From: Aphanomyces cochlioides | Lineage: Eukaryota; Oomycota; Saprolegniomycetes; Saprolegniales; Verrucalvaceae | Assembly (NCBI GenBank): GCA_019828595.1 | Contig: JAHQRK010000019.1 | Span: 310,001 to 374,000, forward strand | DNA length: 64,000 nt | Direction: 5' to 3' | Shown: piece after piece, positions 13,101-24,046 of the stretch | Layout of the letters: each line of letters starts with the position of its first letter | Position numbering within the stretch: the first letter of the stretch is position 1 | Made by a program: the position numbers and the translations under genes | The notes under the pieces: generated by a model | What the model was told of the DNA's origin: nothing | What the model saw: only the letters and a program-made list of their open reading frames with translations | Database searches by the model: none

Positions 13101-15264
13101 GCCCTTCGTTCCATCGGGAGACGTCTTGACGTTCAACCTACCAGCCTTTAATACGACGATAACCACGCGAGCTGATCGGTTCTATCCTTTCTGTGAGCCG
13201 ACGACTCGTGAGAGTACGATTGCGGAGTTTATTCATCTTCTCTGGATGGGAAAATCAAGTCGCAACCAGCCTCAGGTGCGTACAACGTGCCAGCGTCGTC
13301 TGTTGGATCCTTGTAGTGTTTTACAAACCTTGGCTCGCAAGATCCTGGAGAATTCATGAAGGAATGCAACGTCGATGGTGCCATGGGGCAATGCACCCCT
13401 GTAATTTATCGCAGTTGGGCGTTCATGCAGTCTTCGCCGTTTGAAGAATTTGTGACGGACGACGGCATTGCCTACTGGTAGTTGCACAGTGGCGTCTTGT
13501 CAGGCTGACGACTTTGTAGGTATGACAAATGCACAGGTGTAACATTTTGGGAACGACCCGTGATGGAGCAAGAAAAGCACCGCGGAGATGACGGCGATAT
13601 CGAAGGCGTTGTGGTCGATGGAAGAGGGGAAAAGGCTACCATTGGAATTGGGGCCCCAGAGGCGCGCTATGCACCGCAAGATGTGCGAAAATACGTGACC
13701 AAGACGATGGAGAGCCCACAAGAACGTGAGGCTAGAATCAAGTCCGTTCGAATCAGCGCTCAAAAGCACGAGCTCGTCGTTGAGCCAGAAAAAGTCGTCG
13801 TGAAAGAACCTCCACCGCCAAGAATACCACGGATTCAAGTTCCACCGCTTCCGTTTCAAAACAAGAATGCACAGACTAGCTCAATAGAGTCGCGAGTTGC
13901 CCAGAAAGTTAACGAGCCAGCGGGACCAAGCAACAATGCGACGGTGAAAGCTGACAAATTGCCAGTGAGTGGAGGAGCGCTCGTGAATGAAGAGACGAAG
14001 AAGTTGATTCAAACACTGACGCAAGCTCTCGGAGCTTCCATGGGGCAATCCAGCGTCGTCGATGTGCTTCAGTTGGGCATTGGTCTTGGCATGGGACTTG
14101 GGCTCAAGAAAAGCAACGGATTGATCAAAGACAATGAAAGCGAAGCCAGCCTCGAGACGGAGCGAAGTGACGCTTTAGCAGTTGTGATGTCTCCTGACGA
14201 TAACATGCCGATCACGACACGCACAGAGCACAGTGTTGCATTGGATGCCACGCCAGATGAACTAGCTCCTGGGGAAAAAATTACCCATCCATTTGGAACA
14301 GACTACGTGACACATCCTCCACCAGGAGAGGGCGAATTGTGGATCGACAAGCCCGCGGATTTCAGCGAAGACAGTCAAACCGCCGTCGAGGGTTTCCGAG
14401 GGGCAGTCCACAGAAGCGTCGCAGCACTTCCACGAAACTTTGTGCAATGCGCAAGCACAACCAAGACGGTCAAGATGGAAACAAACTATTTGCCATCGAT
14501 GATCAACAAGGTACGACATCATACAAGTCTGGATCTACCTGCATGTTGAATAGAACCAACCGAGGAGTATGGGCATCGTTCGACCGCGTACAGCAGCGGA
14601 TGAATGGCTGACGATAGGATACGATCCATGGTACGCTTTGGCAAGTTGTTACTTGGGTTATGCTCTCATGTTAGGGTGGCCGGCAAAGAGCTGCTCAATA
14701 CTGAGTTAGTTCGATCCTTGGCTGTGGAGGACGATGATAAACCGGCTGTGGCTGGTGCTGCATTTATCGACACAAACGAGCATGCAGCGCGACAAGAGGT
14801 GGCAACTCAAGCCGCCAAAGAAGCACTGGAGCTTGAGCATATTTTCAGCCTCTGTCGTCATGGAAAATACGCCGAAGTGGAAAATGTACGTGATTGTTGT
14901 GGACTTCTCTCCTCATGGGGTTGTAGTTGCTCAATCAGCCCGACTGGCTCTTACCCATCGACGCCAAAGACAATGCCGGGAACACGCTCTTGTCGGTTGC
15001 ATGCCAAAACAACAACAAACGCATTGCCAAGCTATGTCTACGGAAGGGTGCCGACGTCAACACTCAAAACGTACGTTCGCTTGTGCATCAACCACTCACT
15101 CTCTGCAGTTGAACGGTCAAACTGTCCTTCATTACACCCACGCTTACGGCTTCCACGATCTCATGGAGTATTTGATGGAAAAGGGCGCCAAGGACGATAT
15201 CTTGAACAAGGACGGTCTCACGTGCTATGAAGGCTTGAGCTCTGAGGCTGTTGAAGCTATTTAG
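10176..15264 (+). CDS. Large WW-WW-ankyrin domain protein, uncharacterised
   Basis: One long spliced gene by my reading. ATG 10176 begins a lysine-rich, charged N-terminus (MPFPLFQRSKSRAKQKK). Introns around 10.8-10.96 kb lead into a first WW domain (EPVWREITDPERGETWYYN, with the second W in QSQWEPP) near 10.98-11.08 kb. A cysteine/histidine segment follows near 11.77-11.82 kb (CFACW...CLCEEH), then a long region with HPIYR and aromatic blocks (12.0-13.3 kb). A second WW-like module lies near 13.44-13.56 kb (DGIAYWYDKCTGVTFWERP). After more disordered sequence come ankyrin repeats (14.9-15.2 kb: NAGNTLLSVACQNNN, NGQTVLHYTHAYG). Introns with clear GT-AG ends occur near 14887-14930 and 15070-15110. 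Stop TAG at 15262-15264. WW domains bind proline motifs and ankyrins bind proteins, suggesting a scaffold. The function is unknown. It could be two adjacent genes. Confidence 0.7.
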
Positions 15265-15456
15265 ATGGCTAAACGCGATAAAACCAAGCTAATTATGACA
15301 TCGCCTATGCGCTGTGCGCCCCGGAAGCGGTCTCATTGCTGACCTTGGCAGCGCCAGGTGCTAGAGGATGGCACTCACCGTGCAATTTGGTCAATTATCC
15401 GGATCCGTATAATTCTTGCTGTCTCATTTTCAAAATTTCGCGGCGGTGGTGCGACC

Positions 15457-16779
15457 ATGTCGGTACTCCTTCAGACATCGCTTGGTGAAGTTGTCGTGGA
15501 TTTACTGGTCAAGGAAGCTCCGCGAGCGAGTCTAAACTTTCTCAAGCTATGCAAGATCAAGTATTACAACAACGTGCTGTTTTTCAACGTCCAAGAGAAT
15601 CTCCTGGTTCAAAGCGGCGATCCAACAGGCACAGGAGCTGGCGGTGACTCGATCTGGCATGTCTTGGATCCCAAAGCGCCCCGTTCTTTTGCAGATGAAT
15701 TAGCTGTCAAGCCTGATTTGAAGAAGGGGTGTCTGTGTATGGCAAATACTGGCCCGGATACGAACACGAGTCAGTTTTTCGTCACGATGCGAGATGACGA
15801 CCTCGAGCACCTTGTGAAGCACACCGTGTTTGGCCATGTAGTGGAAGGCATGGATTTTTTACAGAAGATTTCGGAGCTATACGCTGACGAAAAGGGCCGA
15901 CCATATCAGGACTGCCGTATCCTTCACACATTTGTCCTAGACGATCCGTTTCCAGACCCCAATGGACTGCTCGAGCCACCTTCTTCACCCGTGGGCGAGC
16001 GTCCTGAGGCTGAAACTGCTGAGATCCGTCTCAGCGTTCTTGACAACTTGAATGAAGACGAAGGAAAGTCAGAAGAAGAACTCTTGGCTATGCAGCGAGA
16101 ACGTGAAGCCAAGGCTCGTGGTGTGTTCTTAGAAGTCGTCGGTGATATTCCAGATGCTGACATCAAACCGCCGGAAGAAGTTCTGTTCTTGTGTAAACTG
16201 AATCCTGTGACGACGGCAGAAGATTTGGAGCTGATCTTTTCCCGCTTCGGGCCGTGCACAGCACACATTATCCTCGATTACAAGACTGGGGACAGCTTAT
16301 GCTTTGGTTTTGTCGAGTTCACCGACAAGGAGCATTGCATTGAAGCATACTTCAAGATGAACGGCGTGCTGATTGACGACCGCCGTATCAAAGTTGACTT
16401 TAGTCAGTCCGTCTCGAAGCTGTGGAACAAATTCAACCGGAAGGACCGATCAATCACCTCTGCAGATCAATTCAACGACCCTAAGCGTAAAGAAACCATG
16501 GCACTCAAGCCGCAAGGCCGTTCCGACTCGTCCAAGTACTCCATTCTTCCCGATGACGATGCTAAAAGACCGTCGAAACGCCATCGAAGTCGGAGCCGTA
16601 GCCGCGATGTAGATCGCCGGATGGATCGCAGCGACCGCAAAGACAAGCATGATAACCGTGACTACGATCGAAGAGACAAAAAACACCGAGATGACCATCG
16701 AGACAAGCATCGCCGAGGTTCATCACGATCGAGAGATCGAAGATCCAGAGACAGAGGAGACCGCCGACGTGATAGATAA
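15457..16779 (+). CDS. PPIL4: PPIL4-type cyclophilin with RRM domain
   Basis: Nuclear peptidyl-prolyl isomerase-like protein of the spliceosome-associated PPIL4 family, 440 residues, intronless here. The ATG at 15457 has a good context (gcgaccATG) and gives MSVLLQTSLGEVVVDLL, the exact family start; the frame is open further upstream but without support. Residues about 1-165 form the cyclophilin fold, with the family signature SGDPTGTGAGG and NTSQFFVT. A charged linker follows, then an RRM at about 235-315 with RNP2 LFLCKLN and RNP1 SLCFGFVEF. The C-terminus is an RS/RD-rich tail (RSRSRSRD, then DRRxxRDR blocks) typical of splicing factors. The stop is TAA at 16777-16779. Family role: chaperoning of spliceosomal proteins, with RNA binding through the RRM. 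Confidence 0.95.
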   Translation: MSVLLQTSLGEVVVDLLVKEAPRASLNFLKLCKIKYYNNVLFFNVQENLLVQSGDPTGTGAGGDSIWHVLDPKAPRSFADELAVKPDLKKGCLCMANTGPDTNTSQFFVTMRDDDLEHLVKHTVFGHVVEGMDFLQKISELYADEKGRPYQDCRILHTFVLDDPFPDPNGLLEPPSSPVGERPEAETAEIRLSVLDNLNEDEGKSEEELLAMQREREAKARGVFLEVVGDIPDADIKPPEEVLFLCKLNPVTTAEDLELIFSRFGPCTAHIILDYKTGDSLCFGFVEFTDKEHCIEAYFKMNGVLIDDRRIKVDFSQSVSKLWNKFNRKDRSITSADQFNDPKRKETMALKPQGRSDSSKYSILPDDDAKRPSKRHRSRSRSRDVDRRMDRSDRKDKHDNRDYDRRDKKHRDDHRDKHRRGSSRSRDRRSRDRGDRRRDR

Positions 16780-16981
16780 TGACAAACTGTTCGATTTGAT
16801 GCTTGATGGTGCTTAGGAAGCCGCTTCCAAGGCAAAAGAAAGACAAAGGAGATTGAGAGATGGACAGGGGCCGCTGGGTAAATACCATGCTGGCATGACG
16901 CTCTTGATTGGATTAACTTTAAAACGTGATGGCAGGCTGCAAAAGCCTTCCTTCGTTTGGAAGGGTTCCTAGCTGCAGCAC

Positions 16982-17680
16982 TTAAGCCACTGCAATGATT
17001 CTAGCCGCGTTCATGGCATTGCTAGAGCGCAAAGACACGGGGCGGCAATAGTTGAATGGACCAGAGTCCTTGAAATAATAATGCCCAGAGCATGTCGACC
17101 CCTGTCTCGGAGTCGACGGAGAGACCAACGAATGTTCACAGGTCATGGGGGCTAGCACATCTTTCAAGCCTGCGTGAGCTATCAGTCGCTCGGTTGTGAT
17201 GGCTGAAAGGGGCGAAGTCTTGGGGACGTTTGTAGCGGCGCTGGCTGACTCGCCAACCGCGGGCGATGAGATCGTCAAAGTTGTGTCGACGACATCAAGG
17301 GGAGCAAGTACCTCTGTACTACTGGAGAGAGTCCAATCCATTTGGGGCTCGGGGGAATAATAAAACGCCGCCTCAAGACAATGAGGGTGTTGGATGGAGC
17401 TGGAGTCCGCTGCAACGTTGTGGTCGTGGAGCGGATAGAATTGTGTGTTTTGAAATGTGTGTTCGTGGGGGGCGCGTGGGCGCAAATGTCTTGTCGGTTG
17501 TCGTGGTTGGTTGTCACCATGCTTCATGTCGAAGGTCGGTTCCATATTCGTCATCTTCGTCGTAAAACTTGTGCAGGGCGAGGGCACACCAGAGGCTTGC
17601 GTCGGGATCTCGGGGATCAGTACCGAGACCGAGCCGATCGCAACGGCTGTGGTGGCGCGTCGGATGCGCTCATCTGTCTC
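16982..17680 (-). CDS. Doubtful hypothetical ORF, low-complexity
   Basis: A minus-strand frame of about 230 residues from ATG 17680 (METDERIRRATTAVA) to the stop at 16982. The frame is open further upstream to about 17806 without an ATG. It is rich in S, T, P and H with no recognised domain and ends in a polar tail. The opposite strand also carries open frames here, so it may be chance. It is reported only because it is the longest frame in a 3-kb gene-poor stretch. An unseen upstream exon is possible. Confidence 0.3.
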   Translation of the reverse strand, partial: ETDERIRRATTAVAIGSVSVLIPEIPTQASGVPSPCTSFTTKMTNMEPTFDMKHGDNQPRQPTRHLRPRAPHEHTFQNTQFYPLHDHNVAADSSSIQHPHCLEAAFYYSPEPQMDWTLSSSTEVLAPLDVVDTTLTISSPAVGESASAATNVPKTSPLSAITTERLIAHAGLKDVLAPMTCEHSLVSPSTPRQGSTCSGHYYFKDSGPFNYCRPVSLRSSNAMNAARIIAVA

Positions 17681-17806
17681 CATTGGCCTCCCAATGGTCG
17701 ATGATGGCCGCGATGTGAGTTCGCGGCGCTTGTTCTTGACGAAGGACTTGGAAAATTGGAAATGAACATGTCCATGACCGCGCCGCCAGTATAGAAACGC
17801 CAACAC

Positions 17807-19558
17807 AAAGATAGTAACGGGCAGCCGTTTCTTTCCCCACGGCGGGTGGCAACCCGAATCCGCACGGGCGGTTGCAGCTTATATCGGGTCGGTTTCATGG
17901 ACTTTCCTCACTAGAACACGGCAGACAGCGCGTCTTTCACGCCAAAAACTAGATGCACGTGCTCTCTAAACTCCATTGAATGTCTAGAGACCACGCAACT
18001 TGAGAATTCTTCAGTTAGAGTGGAGATAAAGGCGTGACATGTCGGATGGCGGGCGGGTGGATTTTGGTGATGCGCCTCCTGAAAGATGCAGTGATTTCAC
18101 AAATTTTCAAAAAAATGCTAAGTGCACATGGAACTTTCTATGTCGAGCACATGAAACCGATGGGTTGATGATGTCATGACGGCCAGAGTGATTGGCAAGA
18201 TTGGACAAGTCAATGAGTGGCTGCTATGAAGTGTGGCCAGATAGATTCGCTGGTGTGCTTTACTAGACGTGGCTTCGTGAGAAACGCAGCACATGTGCCA
18301 TAGGATTGTGATGATGAAGGCGACAAGTCTGTGGCGAGCGACTGGATTCCTGCGATAGAAAAGTCTCGAGGGAGCAAAACATGCAGCCCCCACCGACGAC
18401 AAAGGAGAAGCACTGGATGCAAAACCTTTTACTAATGAACGTCGCTCAGTCGTCCCCTTGATAGAAACGTCTTGGCATTTCCAGCTTGAATGCATATAGC
18501 CGCAGATGCATGCTGGCGGGGATAGAAGGAAGAGAGGAAATGAAAAGACCAAGTACAAAGTCGTTATCCTCGTGTTAAAGCCGCTCTTCCGACGGTTTGG
18601 CTTGGGAGTTGATCTCTTTTTTCGTTGGTGACAGTCGACGCCGCGGTCCAGGCGAGGAGGAGCGCAAAGACGACAGCACGCAGGTAGCAATCTTGACATG
18701 AACCATCGCTTCACTTAGCAGGCGCAGTCGGTAGATCGCACATTTGGTATTGAGGACATTGGCGTTGCATGTTGGGCAATCTTGAATAAATAAGTTGACG
18801 GGATGGGTTGTTCGCTTCGTAGCCACAGACTTCTCTCTCTCTCTCTTTTGCGGGCGTTGGGTGTATCTTGTCGCACTCGTTGTGAATGTTCAAGCAGCTC
18901 AATCGCTCGGGGCCTTGGGGACCAGTACCAAGGGTTGCCCGAGTCAGTGGAGCATGCTCGTTTCACGACAGAGTCGGAAGACAAGGGGAGCCGAGCGCGG
19001 CATGTCCAGGCGGACGCTGTGATTGCGAGCGAGCAAATTTGTGAATGAGCTGCAGCGACCACCGCACGAACGATTGCACGAAAACCACGTGGCGACAAAG
19101 ACGTACGGTAATACGTTTCTCTGGAAGCAAAATGATGTTTCACCGCGCATCTGTCGCCGTCAAAAATCTTTCGCACCGATGCGCCACCTGGGTAACACCG
19201 ACGATTGCAATCCCTGCGGCGTTTCCTAGCGCAAGCAGCAGCAAGATGGACGCGGAGGAGCGCTTCAAGTCGATGGCCACGGAGAGATCTGTCCGTCTTC
19301 TCTTCCGAAGTTTCACACAGCCATGTTGCCTACAGTACTCTGGTATCTTCCATGTAGTTCAACTTGATTCACTTCCCAAGGTCGACCTGCCTTTACGATG
19401 GACGAGAACGATCGCTTGCATGACTCTTGCTCGAGACGGCGCATAGAAAGCGGCTCTGCGGTGATATGTGAGACGGCCGCTCCGTTCGCCTGGTGTGTCA
19501 ATGGATGTGCACCACGCGACGCTGTCGACAAGGAGACGCGAGTCTCGACCACTCCGTC
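17807..19558. other. Gene-poor stretch
   Basis: Frames on both strands overlap heavily and none shows a domain. A short CT dinucleotide run is present near 18833-18848. A minus-strand frame near 18.6-18.7 kb resembles a signal peptide but lacks an ATG, so it is not called as a gene. Confidence 0.5.
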
Positions 19559-19611
19559 CGGTACAGTATTTCTTGCCTTCTCTCGACTCGAAGGCAAGAA
19601 ATACTGTACCG
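19559..19611. repeat. Perfect 22-bp inverted repeat with 9-nt loop
   Basis: Left arm 19559-19580 and right arm 19590-19611 are exact reverse complements, starting CGGTACAGTATTTCTTGCC, separated by the 9-nt loop TCTCGACTC. An RNA copy would fold into a strong hairpin. No matching terminal repeat or gene is visible nearby, so it could be a MITE remnant, a small-RNA precursor or a chance fold-back duplication. Confidence 0.85.
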
Positions 19612-19959
19612 CTGAGAAGCTGCACACAGGTTGTGGCTCTAAGTATGCGCTTGCACTTCAAATACCGTCTTCCGTGCGGTACTGTCTGTGGATCCTATAG
19701 CGTTCATGGGCTCTTCCCTTACTCGTTGAAGCAGTACAACTGGAGCGGTCCAACGGTGGATCTGAGTGCGGAATTCGCAGTCGATTGTCTATTTTTTGTA
19801 ACAAGGATATAGCAATTTGTATAAGAACGTAGGATATTTTTGCTATGAATTTGCAAAAATTGAAATATTTTTGAAACAACGATGGACGAATTTGTAAATC
19901 GTCAAAATTAAACGATTGGTTACCTGTTCGTAGCCAGTTCGTCCGCTCATTATGTTTCG

Positions 19960-21955
19960 ATGCCATTGGCAGAAATAAATTTCATTCAGACCGAGGATAT
20001 GAGCTCCGCGATCACAGCGAAGGACGTGCGGAATGCGTGCATATCGGTCAAGACGCAAAAAGCCTATGCTAGTGGCATTCGAGCTCTGGCTAAGTGGATT
20101 GTCGATACCAAAGGACCCGAATCCGCTCGGTACTTCGACACAAATGAACAAATCAACTTGGCTGTCTTTACTCCACAAGATTTTGAAGAGTTCTTGCTTG
20201 TGAAGAGGGAGGTGGTGACTGTAAGCACGCTAAATGGCTACAGAAGTGCCATCAAAGATCTATACAGGAGAAGCGGATTGCCTCTACCGGCGGCTTACGA
20301 AAAAGATCTGGCAATTTTCTATTCGGGTCTTACTTAAATGTATGCAAGCCACCAAGTATCAAATGGGCGGTCCCAAAGACTCTGGAAAGGATCCACTTCC
20401 ATACTCTCTTTACCAAGCTCTGTGTCGAGCTGCATTAAAGCGCCAAGATAATGCGTTCGCTCACTTTTTCTTGACAACGCAATGGAATCTGATGTGTCGT
20501 TCTGAATCAGTGCAAACATTATGTACAGAGCACCTCAGTTCCCAAGATGATAGCATTGGGTGCGTTATGTACAAGTCAAAGACGAATCAAGAAGGAAGTG
20601 GTCCCATTGACCCACGCCACATGTATGCAAACCCCTTAAATCCCTCCATTTGCTGGATCACGTCTTTGGCAATATACCTGGCCTGCCGTCCAACACAATC
20701 CCCTGGACCTTTGTTTCCTGGTTCCCAGCAGAAGGCAAGATTTGGCCAAATACTACGTCAGATGGTTGTCGAGATGCAATATGTTAGTCATTATGGCACT
20801 GATTCGGTTCGAAAAGGAGTTGCTACATTTGCTTGCAGTGGTTCTACAGGGGGTCCATCGATTGCCAGTGTTTGCCTTCGCGTCGGTTGGTCGTTGGGTG
20901 GCGTCCAAGATCGGTACATTCGCTATGAGTCGGCTGCCGATCAGTATCTGGGGCGGGTTGTAGCTGGCTTACCTCTAAACAGTGGCGAATTTTCGAGTCT
21001 TCCACCTCATTTTCGAGACAACCATGATCAATTTGTTGGAGACGTGGTCGAAGAAATGTATCCCTCTTTGAAATCAGTCAGCAACCTTTACGACGTGTTG
21101 CGTCTTTGCATTGCTTCACTTGTTCAACACTACCAGTTCTTGCAAGACACTTTGCCCAAATCACATTCGTTGTTATCGACTTACATCTTTAGAAATCCTG
21201 AAGTTGTTTAATGACTTCGTTCCATGCTTGTTAAGACTCAAAACTCACCTTGGATGCAGCCCACTGGGATTCCACCCCATATCGAGTTGTACAAGAAATT
21301 AGAAGAGATGCAGCGTTCATTGGATCGGCTTCCGCCAGCAATTATAGACGAGATGGGTATATTGCTCGAGAAGAAAGGCATTGGTGCAGGAAACATCACT
21401 CAACAACTTCTGGAATCGACAATCCACGAATTGCTCGTACGAATTGGATTGAATCGAGAGGCCACAGCACATGAATGTTTGCCTATATCGTCAAGCAGCT
21501 CTAGCACGGTTCACTTTTATGATGGAAAATTTCATTTGCTACCCCAATCGTTCGAATTTCCACGTGTCGGCCCGTTTGCCGCATGGATGCTGTGGTGGTT
21601 TAGCGACAAAGCGAAAGGATATCCTCCTCTGAAGCGCATACGTGCCCATGACTTGCCCCAACAGAAGATGCGGAAGACATACTCGGACTGGTCGATGATG
21701 ATGGAGCATATATGCAACGCTGTTACCTCGGCGGGCGGAAAATTGACGTCTGACATGAGCGAAAAGGACGCAGCTTCCATGTTCCAACTGGGAATGCAGA
21801 AGCTGCCATTGTCATCTTCAAAACGGAAACGTCGTCTGGCCGAGCTTTCCTTGTCAACCACGCTGCGTCTTGTGCGAGAGGGATTGCAAGACATTGATAC
21901 ATGCCCGTCGAACCGCGTGAAATTATGTGGTTGGATAATAGTTTTGGCCTGTTGA
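19960..21955 (+). mobile_element. Degenerate Crypton (tyrosine recombinase) element
   Basis: Only the coding part of the element can be delimited. Cryptons lack terminal inverted repeats, and I could not place its ends. The region just upstream (about 19.79-19.96 kb) is AT-rich. The recombinase reading frame is interrupted, so the copy is probably dead. Confidence 0.75.
19960..21955 (+). pseudogene. Crypton tyrosine recombinase, frameshifted with two stops
   Basis: Three collinear pieces make one recombinase. ATG 19960 opens an N-terminal SAM-like core-binding segment (KTQKAYASGIRALAKWI, STLNGYRSAIKDLYRR). The frame shifts near 20330. The catalytic part (20340-21211) has the first arginine in WNLMCRSES, the box-II motif as GTDSVRKGVAT, and the C-terminal RVGWSLGGVQDRYIRY with its tyrosines, followed by DQYLGR and LPPHF as in oomycete Crypton proteins. 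Where relatives have H in the HSxRKG box, this copy has D, so a catalytic residue appears lost. The third piece (to 21955) is in the same frame, separated only by adjacent TAA and TGA at 21209-21214. CAA CGA would restore reading, so two C-to-T changes explain it. Its true C-terminus is uncertain. Confidence 0.8.
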
Positions 21956-22740
21956 CCAATCATAATGAATTTGTCAGTGCACTGACTGTTTTCCAACGAT
22001 TTTGCCAGATAAGTGAACGGCGGTGGAAGCTCTCGGAGTTCAACTGGAACACCTTGCACACTGTGCAACTGCAGATCTTAGTGGGAACTCTATGAGCTCC
22101 TCCTTGCCTTCTCATCTGGGTCTGAGCTGGCTCGTCGGTCGTCGCTTGTGCTGGGAAGAACAAGCTGACGAGCGAAAGCCAAGTCAGAACGCCGTTCTAT
22201 GTTGCGCTTGTGTGGTTTGAAGACGACGTGGTGCTTCCTCTTCAGTGGATCTACCAGTAGTGGAAACAACATACGACAATGGAGGCGTGATCGTAATGGT
22301 GCAATCCAACAACAGCCATGGTGATAGCAAATGTTCATCGACGGACATTGAAGTGCCACGCCGCAATTGGGAGCCGCCGACCACAGTGAGTACTATGTAC
22401 TGCCAACAACTTGCCAGAGTCGCACTGCGAATACCGTGCGATGTCTTTACTCCATCTCTTCTTCAGCTGGAACAACTTTGTGAGACCGCGCTGCTCTCTG
22501 TCCATCCACGCCATCGGACTCGGATGATCGCAAGGCTGTGAAGCCAAAATGACAGTACAAGAGTACCAGTACTCGTCAAATCCATCCAGCTCCAGCACAA
22601 GAGCGCTGCACCACCAGCTCAAACTCAAAGAGGATTACCGCGGTCCCTCGAGTCAAGTTAACGACCTACATGGTGGTTGTGCGTCGACAAACCTCACACG
22701 GCATGCCAAAGGTTAAATACAATATCACTTTATAGATGAA
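21956..22740. other. Intergenic region without supported gene
   Basis: Possible Crypton 3' remnant up to about 22.1 kb (an open plus-strand frame to 22095), then sequence with no domain, repeat or long exclusive frame. It includes the 3' flank of the minus-strand SPFH gene. Confidence 0.45.
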
Positions 22741-22789
22741 AGGCAAGGTGTCACTAGCCGACGATGACACAGAGCTCGTTGCTCCTTGC

Positions 22790-24046
22790 TCATGCAGTTT
22801 CTTGGATGAGTTGGCGGATGAGCTCCTCGCCGTTTTCGCCACTGATGACCATCTTGGCGTGGCCCACGAGAGATTTCTCCACCGTGTTCTTCTTGGAGGC
22901 ATAGTCGTATGCACGCTTGACAGCAAGCGCTTCGGCAGACTTTTCTTCCGCTTCTGCTGCGGCGAGGAAACCATCAGCTTGCTTCTTCGCAGCTTCAATT
23001 TGAGCTTGCTGTTTGATCTCTTCGGCTTTGACGCGCTGCTCGTATTCGCGTTGAGCAGTGACCAGTTTGACCATGGCGTCGTTGCGTCGCTTCGTTGCCG
23101 CCGCCGTGGCGGTAGCGAACGCGATTTCTTTTTCACCCTGCGTCTTGAGGAGCAATGCGTCGGCTTTGGCCTTCTCGTTGATGCACACGACTTCCATCTT
23201 GGCTTCAGCGTCCAAGATGAGCTTCTGTCGCGAAATGAGCTCACGCTCCTTGAGCGCCACCAAGTCTTTGATCTTGCGATCGTTTTCCTTTTGGATCGCC
23301 GTGAGGAGCTGCGTCTCTTCGTTGATGAGAATGCGCATGTCGTTCTCGTGCTTCTTTTCTTGCTCTTCCATCTTGGTCTTGAACGCTGTCGTGTGTTCGA
23401 GCGTCGCCGAGAGGCGAGCAGGCAGCGCCACGTTGGTCACTTTCACGTTGTGGATGATCACACCATACTGCGCGAGCTTGGCATTCAAGTCTTTCTTCAT
23501 CTCGCTGGCAAACTCTTCGCGAAGATCGTGGACTTGGTCGTGTCGTACCGAGTGCACGAGGCCACGAATACCTTCAGCCGTCAGCATGGACATGAGCTCA
23601 TTGAATCGCTGAGCGCCAAGCATGTAGACAAACTTGACAGCGTCGTTGGCCGTCGGTCCAATTTGAAAGTTGATGGAGATATCAATATCAATCATGACAT
23701 TGTCGGATGTCGCGCAGCGTTTCACGGGGGCCGAGTACGTCACGGCGTGCTTGGTCACGATATGAGAGACGCGGTTGTACGCTGGCCAGGCGGCAATGAG
23801 ACCAGGATCCAAGATGCCCATGTGGGCATTCCACTTTTGATAGAGCACCCACATGCCGGATGGTATGCGCACAAAGGAATCGCAAAGCCACGGGTACTTG
23901 GGGATCAACACGAGGGGAATGCCACCGTCCTTGGTCTTCTTGTTAAACGTTCGCTCGGCGTCCATAGGCTTACGGATCGTCGTTTGGACGACTACCGTTT
24001 GCGTCGCAGGGCCATTCGCTGGAGTTGATGTTGCTGTTGTTGCCAT
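22790..24046 (-). CDS. SPFH/band-7 domain protein (copy 1 of a divergent pair)
   Basis: A 418-residue intronless membrane-scaffold family protein. Start chosen at ATG 24046 (MATTATSTPANGP); the frame upstream is open but lacks a better start. Residues about 50-240 carry an SPFH/band-7 core (GIPLVLIPKYPWLCDSFVRIP, VMIDIDISINFQI, YGVIIHNVKVTNVALP). About 245-400 is a long alanine/lysine/glutamate-rich coiled coil, as in flotillin and prohibitin relatives. No clear N-terminal transmembrane helix is seen, so membrane contact may be peripheral or lipid-mediated. It is paralogous to the neighbour at 24661 and transcribed away from it. The specific subfamily is not assigned. Confidence 0.88.
   Translation of the reverse strand: MATTATSTPANGPATQTVVVQTTIRKPMDAERTFNKKTKDGGIPLVLIPKYPWLCDSFVRIPSGMWVLYQKWNAHMGILDPGLIAAWPAYNRVSHIVTKHAVTYSAPVKRCATSDNVMIDIDISINFQIGPTANDAVKFVYMLGAQRFNELMSMLTAEGIRGLVHSVRHDQVHDLREEFASEMKKDLNAKLAQYGVIIHNVKVTNVALPARLSATLEHTTAFKTKMEEQEKKHENDMRILINEETQLLTAIQKENDRKIKDLVALKERELISRQKLILDAEAKMEVVCINEKAKADALLLKTQGEKEIAFATATAAATKRRNDAMVKLVTAQREYEQRVKAEEIKQQAQIEAAKKQADGFLAAAEAEEKSAEALAVKRAYDYASKKNTVEKSLVGHAKMVISGENGEELIRQLIQETA

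Noticed and set aside
18560..18715. Signal-peptide-like stretch on the minus strand (VVFALLLAWTAAS)
   Set aside because: No ATG precedes it in frame (a stop lies just upstream) and the downstream frame is very short.
22736..24028. 430-residue plus-strand open frame across the SPFH gene
   Set aside because: It is the antisense shadow of the well-supported minus-strand SPFH gene; its composition (runs of L, F, R) is typical of antisense coiled-coil DNA.
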